NCBI GenBank assembly: GCA_036927565.1
Contig: JAYESD010000011.1
Location: 156,656,592-156,720,591, forward strand
Length of the DNA stretch: 64,000 bases
Source: Tuctoria greenei
Taxonomy: Eukaryota > Streptophyta > Magnoliopsida > Poales > Poaceae
Direction of reading: 5' to 3'
Shown here: positions 56,521 through 64,000 of the stretch, piece after piece
How the letters are laid out: every line of letters starts with the position of its first letter
Position numbering within the stretch: position 1 is the first letter of the stretch
Notes under the pieces: model-generated
What the model was told of the DNA's origin: nothing
What the model saw: the letters and a program-made list of their open reading frames with translations, nothing else
Databases searched by the model: none
Position numbers and translations under genes: made by a program

Positions 56521-58929
56521 GTTCAAGCCACCCGATATGCGGGTAGTTTGAGTGACATCGGAACCAATTTGGACGACTTTGACGGGAATGTCGGTGTCGC
56601 CGCTTGGCTGCACACGGGGTGCAGAGGTCGAGCCTCGTTGACGAATGCTCGGAGGTTGTGGAGCTTGCTTCTGCCTGGAATCCTCCTCTTGCGCTGTGGT
56701 GAGTGCATGGAGTTCTTCCAGAGCAGTTACTCCGGCAGTGCGATCTCCACGGATCCGGAGAACGCCTACTGGTGTCGGCATCTTCAACACCAGGTATCCA
56801 TAATGAGCAGCTGCCATGAATTTGTACAGGGCAGGTCTACCCAAAATGGCGTTGAATGGTAAGTTGATCTGAGCGACGTCGAAGACCAATTTTTCGGTGC
56901 GATACTTCTCCCGGGTCCCGAAGGTAACAGGGAGAGTGATAGCTCCGAGTGGGGTTATGGCCCCCGGACCTACTCCGGAGAAAGGTCGAGAGGGCTGGAG
57001 GTCTGAAGGTCGAAGCTGAAGCTTAGTGAAAGCTTCGAAGCTGATGAGATTAAGCCCCGAACCTCCATCTACCAGGACATGATGGAGCTGGATGTTGTTG
57101 ATGGTGGGGGATACCATCAAGGGCAGCTGGCCAGCTCCGACCATGCTTTGAGGACAATCCGAAGCATCGAAAGTGATGGGTGTGTCCATCCACTTTCGAT
57201 GTGGCTCCGGTCTAGCTGTAGGAGCTACAGCAGCCATATCCCGTCGCATGGTCTTAATGACGCGACGAGAGGTGATGTCCCATGATCCACCAAAGATGGT
57301 GTTCATGGTTTTTCGACGTTCGTTGTCGGAGACGTCGGAATCATCGTCGACGGAGGTGTAGACGGCTTTCAAGACCTTTTTGGGGTCTTGAAACCCTAAC
57401 TCCTCTTCAGCCGGAGCTTCATCGACCTTTTGTTTTCCCTCCCTCTGGCGGAAAGGAGACCCTTCCCGGCGCTTGTGGTAGCGCTCGGCAAGGTTTTGGA
57501 CCTCCCGGCAATCCTCCAGCCTGTGGCTGCCCGTTTTGTGAATGGGGCACCACATCTTGGATTTGCCACCGTCTTCAGAAGACGGTCGAGGTCGCTTCTC
57601 GGGGCGTGGCCCCCGACCACCAGGAGTTGCAGTGGCTGCAACGTTGGATGTGCCGGCCGACGGCTTCTTCTTGCCGTTGGTCTTCTTTTTCTTCTTGCCA
57701 CTCCCGGAGGTAGCGACTTCTTCTTTGGAGGATTTTTTATGATCCTCCAAGGCTGGTTTGGAGTGCATTTCACGGCCCTCCGCAGCTCTGGCACATTTGT
57801 CAGCCAGGCTGAAGAGCTCCGTGACACTGGTGATCTCTTTGATCGCCAGTTTCTCCAACATCTTCTTGTCTCGTACACCCTGTCTGAATGCTACAATGAC
57901 AGAAGCGCTTGAGATAGAAGGGATTGTGTTACGTACCTGAGAGAATCTCTGGATGAATGACCGCAAAGATTCCCCTCCTTTTTGCACGACCGCAAAAAGG
58001 TCCAGTTCGGTGCCCGGACGGGTGTATGAACTCCCGAAATTGGCGGTGAACTGGCGGCATAGCTCCTCCCAACTGTCGATAGAGTTGGGTGGAAGGCTCA
58101 TAAACCAGGACCTAGCAGTCCCAGTTAAGGCCACTGGAAAGTAATTGGCCATTACAGCTTCATTTCCTCCAGCTGCTAGGATCGCAGTGGAGTATATCTG
58201 TAGAAATTCTACGGGATTGACAGTCCCGTCGAATTTTTCCGGCAAGTGTGGCCGGAACTTCTGTGGCCATCTAACCATACGCAGGTGCATGGCTAGGGCG
58301 GAACAGCCTCCTCCTACTCCTTCCAGAGTAGAAAGATCTTGAGCATCTCGTCTTTCTCGAGCTCGCTCGATGTGGACACGGCCATCCTGTTGGCGGTATC
58401 GGCGATCAAGCTCCGCTCGGAGGTCGTGTGTCGAAAGCCGAGATGCAGTATGGGCACGTCGTGCCCCAGAGGGCAACGACGTCACTTGCTGTGACGCAGC
58501 TCTTCTCCGGTTGTTGGAGACATGTGGACCAAGTCTTCCAGACAACGTTCGTCGCTGCGACGGGGCCCGCCCTGAAGGAGGTGGACCCTGATTGTTGAGG
58601 CGTTCGGCCGCTGCTGCGACCAAATGCTCAATATCAGCTCTCCATTGCTCCATGGCACCTTGAGATGCATCCGGAGGTGGTGGTCGCTGAAGGAGAGCAC
58701 GCGCTGCATGGAGCGCGTGTTCTGGGTTGTCACGACTTGCCGGTGCAGAATGTGACGCCGGTGCACCATCATGTCGTTCGGCATGTCTTGCCGGAGAAGA
58801 TGGTGGTGGTGGGAGTGTGACTCCCGCTGGAACTGAGGCTCCTGCCGGTGGTTGCATGTTGGAGGGATTGCCTCCGACAGTCTGAGCAGCAGGTTGCCTG
58901 TTGGATGATCCAGCTGCAGAATTCACCAT
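56512..58929 (-). CDS. gag: gag-protease of element D
   Basis: 805 residues from the ATG at 58929, 37 bases after the LTR. Residues ~235-385 are the retrotransposon gag domain (NPVEFLQIYSTAIL, ARSWFMSLP, VAFRQGVRDKKMLEKL). A Lys-rich stretch (GKKKKKTNGKKK, ~411-422) precedes a zinc knuckle C461-H464-H469-C474. Aspartic protease follows with VDGGSGLNLI (catalytic D621) and ILGRPAL. It forms the particle and processes the polyprotein. It ends in TAG in the context GAC AAA TAG GAA CTC, followed in frame by pol. No premature stop is seen. Confidence 0.93.
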   Translation of the reverse strand: MVNSAAGSSNRQPAAQTVGGNPSNMQPPAGASVPAGVTLPPPPSSPARHAERHDGAPASHSAPASRDNPEHALHAARALLQRPPPPDASQGAMEQWRADIEHLVAAAAERLNNQGPPPSGRAPSQRRTLSGRLGPHVSNNRRRAASQQVTSLPSGARRAHTASRLSTHDLRAELDRRYRQQDGRVHIERARERRDAQDLSTLEGVGGGCSALAMHLRMVRWPQKFRPHLPEKFDGTVNPVEFLQIYSTAILAAGGNEAVMANYFPVALTGTARSWFMSLPPNSIDSWEELCRQFTANFGSSYTRPGTELDLFAVVQKGGESLRSFIQRFSQVRNTIPSISSASVIVAFRQGVRDKKMLEKLAIKEITSVTELFSLADKCARAAEGREMHSKPALEDHKKSSKEEVATSGSGKKKKKTNGKKKPSAGTSNVAATATPGGRGPRPEKRPRPSSEDGGKSKMWCPIHKTGSHRLEDCREVQNLAERYHKRREGSPFRQREGKQKVDEAPAEEELGFQDPKKVLKAVYTSVDDDSDVSDNERRKTMNTIFGGSWDITSRRVIKTMRRDMAAVAPTARPEPHRKWMDTPITFDASDCPQSMVGAGQLPLMVSPTINNIQLHHVLVDGGSGLNLISFEAFTKLQLRPSDLQPSRPFSGVGPGAITPLGAITLPVTFGTREKYRTEKLVFDVAQINLPFNAILGRPALYKFMAAAHYGYLVLKMPTPVGVLRIRGDRTAGVTALEELHALTTAQEEDSRQKQAPQPPSIRQRGSTSAPRVQPSGDTDIPVKVVQIGSDVTQTTRISGGLNDK

Positions 58930-58947
58930 TCTTGAAGATCTCAGGTC

Positions 58948-58966
58948 CCCTACCTGGCGCGCCAAC
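58948..58966 (-). promoter_or_regulatory. Primer binding site of element D
   Basis: On the minus strand GTTGGCGCGCCAGGTAGGG follows the LTR end directly. It contains the GGCGCGCC palindrome shared by all copies and by element F. Confidence 0.8.
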
Positions 58967-59793
58967 TGTCGACTGTTGGAGTCGGCAGATCCCCTAACAC
59001 TATGAAAAGTGTTTGAAGGAGTTTGTGGTTCGGTCTGGGCGCGCGGAGATCTAAGAAAGTGAAATGCGATTTGGACACGAGTGACACGGTGGTTTACGTG
59101 GTTCGGGTCGCCTGAGCGTAATACCCTACTCCACGGGTGTGTGTTTGTTGTATTAACTTGTGAGCTTCAGAGTGTTCGCCCCCTCTGTGTATCGTCGGTT
59201 TGTCCTTTTATAGTACAAGGACCAACCGTTACAAGTCAGCCTGGCCCGACATGTGGCCCTGGCGGTTATTAGTATTGATACACGAGATTAATTGTTGTTA
59301 ATAACCCTGTAACGGCTCCGACAGTGCCGTTACAGGTGTTAAGGCTGTCCGATTAATTATCATTAACGTGGAATTAATGGTAATTAATCGGATCTTGAAG
59401 TCTGCGGCTGTCCTTTGGAGATCCGGAGCCGTTACAACGTCTCCCGGGGGCTTTAAGCATCTAGCTCCGTCGTGTGGACACGTGGCAGCTCCGGAGCTTG
59501 CTTGGGAGAAGCGGGAAGCTCCGGGGTGACCTGGCACGTGTCATGTCCGGAGCTTCTCTCGGTCGGGGGCTACCTCCGGAGGTGCCGTTTCAGTACTTGG
59601 CCCGGAGCTTCACCCTTGCGGGTAATAGCTCTGGGCTGACAGTACACGTGGCAACCTAGAGGTTAACCATGTTGGAGAAGCGGGTCCGGTCACGTCTGGC
59701 GAGTGGGCCCCCGAGGGTCTTCAATTTGAGTTGATGTCCTTCCCTTGAGATCTTTGTAACCTCAGGGGGTGTATGGTTTTTAGGGTACCGACA
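58967..59793 (-). repeat. 5' LTR of element D
   Basis: 827 bp. TATA box CTATAAAAGG at 59204-59213 (minus strand). Three ACGTG motifs lie in the upstream (U3) part: 59478-59486 (ACACGTGGC), 59535-59540 (CACGTG) and 59644-59652 (ACACGTGGC on the plus strand). It belongs to a subfamily distinct from the 840-853 bp LTRs of A, B and C. Confidence 0.93.
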
Positions 59794-61890
59794 AACACCA
59801 AGTATCCATAATGAGCAGCTGCCATAAATTTGTATAGGGCAGGTCTACCCAAGATGGCGTTGAATGATAAGTTGATCTGAGCGACGTCGAAGACCAACTT
59901 CTCGGTGCGGTACTTCTCCCGTGTCCCGAAGGTAACGGGGAGAATTATAGCTCCGAGTGGGGTAATGGCCCCCGGACCTACTCCGGAGAATGGTCGAGAG
60001 GGCTGAAGATCCGAAGGTCGAAGCTGAAGTTTGGTAAAAGCTTCAAAGCTTATAAGGTTCAGCCCCGAACCTCCATCCACCATAACATGATGGAGCTGGA
60101 TATTGTTGATGGTGGGAGATACCATCAAGGGTAATTGGCCAGCTCCGACCATGCTTTGAGGACAGTCCGAAGCATCAAAAGTGATGGGTGTGTCCATCCA
60201 CTTTCGATGTGGCTCCGGTCTAGCTGTAGGAGCTACAGCAGCCATATCCACCAAAGATGGTGTTCATGGTTTTCCGACGCTCGTTGTCGGAGACGTCAGA
60301 GTCATCGTCGACGGAGGTGTAGACGACTTTCAGGACCTTTTTGGGGTCCTAAAACCCTAACTCCTCTTCAGCCGGAGCTTCGTCAACCTTCTGTTTTCCC
60401 TCCCTCTGTCGGAAAGGAGACCCTTCCTCGTGCTTGTTGTAGCGCTCGGCAAGGTTTTGGACCTCCCGGTAGTCTCCCAGCCTGTGGCTGCCCGTTTTGT
60501 GAATGGGGCACCACATTTTGGATTTGCCGCCGTCTTCGGAAGACGGTCGAGGTTGCTTCTCGGGGCGTGGCCCCCGGCCACCAGGAGTTGCAGTTGCTGC
60601 AACGTTGGATGTGCCGGCCGACGGCTTCTTCTTGCCGTTGGTCTTCTTTTTCTTCTTGCCACTCCCGGAGGTAGCGGCTTCTTCTTTGGAGGATTTTTTG
60701 TGATCCTCCAAGGCTGGTTTGGAGTGCATTTCACGGCCCTCCGCAGCTCTGGCACATTTGTCTGCCAAGCTGAAGAGCTCCGTGACGCTGGTGATCTCTT
60801 TGATCGCCAGCTTCTCCAACATCTTCTTGTCTCGTACACCCTGTCTGAATGCCACAATGACAGAAGCGCTTGAGATAGAAGGGATTGTGTTGCGTACCTG
60901 AGAGAACCTCTGGATGAATGACCGCAAAGATTCTCCTCCTTTTTGCACGACCGCAAAAAGGTCTAGTTCAGTGCCCGGTCGGGTGTATGAACTCCCGAAG
61001 TTGGCAGTGAACTGACGGCACAGCTCCTCCCAACTGTCGATAGAGTTGGGTGGAAGGCTCATAAACCAGGACCTGGCGGTCCCAGTTAAGGCCACTGGAA
61101 AGTAGTTGGCCATTACGGCCTCGTTTCCTCCAGCTGCTAAGATTGCAGTGGAGTATATCTGCAAAAATTCTACGGGGTTGACAGTCCCGTCGAATTTTTC
61201 CGGCAAGTGTGGCCGGAACTTCTGTGGCCATCTAACCATGCGCAGGTGCATGGCTAGGGCGGAACAACCTCCTCCTACTCCTTCCAGAGTAGAAAGGTCT
61301 TGAGCATCCCGTCTTTCTCGAGCTCGCTCGATATGGACACGACCATCCTGTTGGCGGTATCGGCGATCAAGCTCCGCCCGGAGGTCATGTGTCGAAAGCC
61401 GAGATACCGTATGGGTGCGTTGTGCCCCAGAGGGCAACGACGTCACTTGCTGTGACGCAGCTCGTCTTCGGTTGTTGGAGACATGCGGACCAAGTCTTCC
61501 AGACAACGTCCGCCGCTGCGACGGGGCTCGCCCTGAAGGAGGAGGACCCTGGTTGTTGAGGCGTTCGGCCGCTGCTGCGACCAAATGCTCAACATCAGCC
61601 CTCCATTGCTCCATGGCATCTTGAGATGCATCCGGAGGTGGTGGTCGCTGGAGAAGAGCACGCGCTGCATGGAGCGCGTGTTCTGGGTTGTCATGACTTG
61701 CCGGCGCAGTATGTGACGCCGGCACACCATCATGTTGCCCGGCACGTTTTGCCGGAGAAGATGGTGGTGGTGGGAGTGTGACTCCCGCTGGTGCTGAGGC
61801 TCCTGCTGGTGGCTGCATGTTGGAGGGATTGCCCCCGATAGCCTGAGCAGCAGGTTGCCCATTGGATGATCCAGCCGCAGAATTCACCAT
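59794..61890 (-). pseudogene. gag-protease of element C, right of D, broken
   Basis: It starts at ATG 61890 and is colinear with D's gag. TAG at 60349-60351 (CAG to TAG) stops it, and a 47-nt deletion near 60247 (between GGAT repeats) shifts the frame before the protease. The protease motif VDGGSGLNLI survives. AACAC at 59794-59798 is the right-hand duplication of the D insertion. Confidence 0.88.
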
Positions 61891-61928
61891 TCTTGAAAAT
61901 CTCAGGCGCCCCTACCTGGCGCGCCAAC

Positions 61929-62781
61929 TGTCGACTGTTGGAGTCGGCAGATCTCCTGACACTACTAAAGTGTTGAAGGAGTTTGTAGTTCGGTGTGGGC
62001 GCGCGGAGACTCAAGAAGGTGAATCACGATTGGACACGAGAGACACAGTGGTTTACGTGGTTCGGGCCGCCTAAGCGTAATACCCTACTCCACGGGTGTG
62101 TGGTTTTGTATTAGTTTATGTATGAAAGCTCACGTCAATGCGTGTGTGCCTGAGAGCGTTCGAGAGCCCCCCCTCGTGTATCGTTGGTCTGTCCTTTTAT
62201 AGTACAAGGACAAACCGTTACAAGTTAGCCTGGCCCGACATGTGGCCCCGTCGGTTACTAGTATTGATAGACGATTAATTGTTGTTAATAACCCTGTAAC
62301 GGGCTCCGACAGTGCCGTTACAGGTGTTAAGATTGTCCGATTAAGTGTCATTAACATGGCATTAATGACAATTAATCGGGTCTTGAAGTCCGCGGCTATC
62401 CTTTGAAGATCCGGAGTCGTTACAATGTCTTCCGGAGGTTTGAGGCGGCCAGCTCCGACGTTTGGACACGTGGCAGCTCCGGAGCTTGCTTGTGGGAAGC
62501 GGGAAGCTCCAGGGTGGCCTGGCACGTGTCAGGTCCGGAGCTTCTCTCGGTCAGGGGTTAAGTCCGGAGGTGCCGTTTCGGTACCTAGCCCGGAGCTTCA
62601 CCCTTGTGGGTAGTAGCTCCGGTCTGGCAGTATACGTGGCAACCTAGGGGTTAACCATGTTGGAGAAGCAGGTCCGGTTATGTCTGACAAGTGGGCCTCC
62701 GAGGGTCTTCAATTTGAGTAGACGTCCTTCCCTTAAGATCTTTGTAACCTCAGGGTGTGTATGGTTTTTAGGGTACCGACA
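61929..62781 (-). repeat. 5' LTR of element C
   Basis: 853 bp in reverse orientation, ending in GGTACCGACA at 62781. Its length and sequence group it with the LTR at 31563. The primer site (CTACCTGGCGCGCCAA on the plus strand) precedes it at ~61912-61927. Confidence 0.9.
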
Positions 62782-62864
62782 GATACTTATCGAGTTGTTT
62801 CTGGTATGAGTTGGTTAAAGCTCATCCGACCCCGGGGAAAAAGCTCCCTACCTGGCGCGCCAAA
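62782..62864 (-). other. Remnant of the interior of element F
   Basis: 83 bp with primer site CTCCCTACCTGGCGCGCCAA next to LTR F. The rest of the interior was lost where element C begins. Confidence 0.6.
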
Positions 62865-63824
62865 TGTCAAAGTTCGTAAACGACACTTCCCCTGGACCTG
62901 CTTAGAGAGCAGCCCGCGGAGGTTCTTTGGATTCACGAGGGCTAGTCCCAGGAGATCGAACACAACAGGATGATGAACACAGAGGATTTACATGGTTCGG
63001 GCTGCCGGAGCGTAATACCCTACGTCCACGGGAGTGTTTATGTATCCTTGCTTGAGCGTGTATGAGCCTTGGTCTAATCTTTCGATGCCCTGTGAAGGTC
63101 GTCTGCAGAGCCCTTTTATAGTTCAAGGATTCTGCAATCACAAGGTGGGTCCCAGTACCCGACAGGTGGTCCTGGGGAGAGCCAAATCATATACAAGATC
63201 TAGGATTAATTGCTATCTACTTCCCTTTGTCAGGGGTGTCAATGCGTCGTCCCGCCGCGTCGTGCGCCAGGGCTACACATAGTTGGTGATGATGGCCGTG
63301 CACGTCCCGTCCGTCTTGTCCTCGCGGCCCATTTGTCTGTCTTGCCTGGGGAAGGCGCGCGTACTTAATGCCTGTCTAAGCAGCACACGCGTTCCTTTAC
63401 TGCGGCTTCCTACCGCACTGAGTTGGCCGTCCGCCACATGGTTGCGCCGGAGCCTGCCTCTGCGAGAAGTGAAGCACTTGACGGAACAGGCCACGTGGCG
63501 CATTCGGAGCCCACCCCTATGGAGGGTTTGGAGGCTCAGCCCTGCAGGCCACGTGGTAGCTCCCGTGCCTTTCCCTGCGAGGACGCGGGCTTGGCCCTGA
63601 GGTCCCGATTGGCCATGTGGCGGCTCCGGAGCCCGCCTCACGGGGAGGCGTGGGTCCAGTCCTGCCGACCACATGGCAGCTTGAGAGCCTCCCCCGACGG
63701 AGAGGTAGGATCTGGTCCTTCCCTCCTCAACGTGACAGCCTCGGATTCGGCCTCTTAGGCAGAGGCGGAGTCCTTAGCGGTTTTCTCCTGTGCGCGGGGG
63801 TACCCGGTCTGCAGGGTACCGACA
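62865..63824 (-). repeat. LTR of a related gypsy element (F)
   Basis: 960 bp. On the minus strand it begins TGTCGGTACCCTGCAGACC and ends TTTACGAACTTTGACA, with TATA box CTATAAAAGGG at ~63111-63121. It shares the first ~12 bp and the primer site with the A-D family, but the body is different. It is inserted in, or abuts, LTR fragment G. Confidence 0.75.
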
Positions 63825-64000
63825 GCGTCGAGTCCTGCTCTATGTATCGTCGGCCTGTCCTTTTATAGCATAAGGACAGACCGTTACAAGTTAGCTTGGC
63901 CCGACATGTGGCCCAGCGGTTAATAATATTGATACACATTTGATACGCTTAATTACCCTTAATAACCGAGTTACGGGCTTTGACAGCATCGTTACTGGTA
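63825..64000 (-). repeat. Fragment of an A-D-like LTR (G)
   Basis: TGTATCGTCGGCCTGTCC, TTTTATAGCATAAGGACAG and CGTTACAAGTTAGCTTGGCC match the centre of the LTRs of A-D, with many differences. It continues beyond the window. Confidence 0.7.

Larger units (their letters stand above)
46924..59793 (-). mobile_element. Complete gypsy element D (Tat lineage), 12.87 kb
   Basis: A full-length element on the minus strand: 5' LTR 58967-59793, primer site, gag-protease, pol, then an opposite-strand gene, and 3' LTR 46924-47750. The second RNase H after the first places it in the Tat lineage, which also contains RIRE2 and Grande. The two LTRs read as identical over 827 bp and the main frames are open apart from one conserved amber codon. 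It is the youngest and most intact copy here. Confidence 0.93.
40282..62781 (-). mobile_element. Gypsy element C, 3'-truncated, hosting element D
   Basis: A minus-strand Tat-type element whose 5' LTR is at 61929-62781 and whose gag, protease, pol and opposite-strand gene follow leftwards. Element D (46924-59793) splits it near the end of the protease region. C has no 3' LTR: it ends within its opposite-strand gene at 40282. The right flank GATAC belongs to element F; the partner duplication is lost. Confidence 0.85.

Noticed and set aside
62461..62647. Short open frames within the LTRs (for example about 61 codons repeated in each LTR)
   Set aside because: They recur only because the LTRs are homologous, differ in starts and stops between copies, and have no domain.

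Overview
This is a stretch of nuclear plant DNA that fits a grass, most likely rice (Oryza sativa). The evidence is GC-rich 5' exons, abundant TA-flanked Stowaway MITEs, a CACTA element, and large Tat-lineage Ty3/gypsy retrotransposons. The gene order CC-type glutaredoxin, inositol transporter, NSE3/MAGE, miR319-targeted TCP factor agrees with my memory of the rice chromosome 7 short arm (TCP21 neighbourhood). That placement is recalled, not computed.

Positions 1-22,595 are gene space. Four host genes lie there, all on the minus strand: a CIN-type TCP transcription factor with a miR319 site (5581-6894), a six-exon NSE3/MAGE subunit of the SMC5/6 complex (14409-16042), a four-exon inositol/sugar transporter (16451-18792), and a single-exon CC-type glutaredoxin (21131-21550). 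Between them are small Stowaway MITEs, a 528-bp Mutator-like element rich in AAGGCG, and long stretches where I see no gene.

Positions 22,596-64,000 are a repeat island. A CACTA transposon begins at 22596 and carries a decayed Ulp1-like gene that is cut at 23921 by an LTR. From there to 62781 lie copies of one Tat-type gypsy family. Copy A (+, 23921-31562) and copy B (+, 31563-40270) are in tandem. Copy C (-, 40282-62781) joins B tail to tail through a junction with copied filler. Copy D (-, 46924-59793) is nested inside C with a 5-bp target duplication (AACAC) and two LTRs that I read as identical. At the right edge are a related 960-bp LTR (F) and a fragment of another LTR (G).

Element D is the most informative object. 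It is about 12.9 kb and has open gag-protease and pol frames separated only by one in-frame amber codon; all four copies have that codon. Between pol and the 3' LTR it carries a convergent, opposite-strand gene of two exons with a 77-bp intron. This gene encodes a predicted 1,120-residue protein with a gypsy-associated N-terminal domain, an Ala/Pro/Glu repeat region and a long coiled coil. A, B and C are decayed by nonsense changes (nearly all C-to-T type), deletions and end-joining, so the island records successive insertion and rearrangement.
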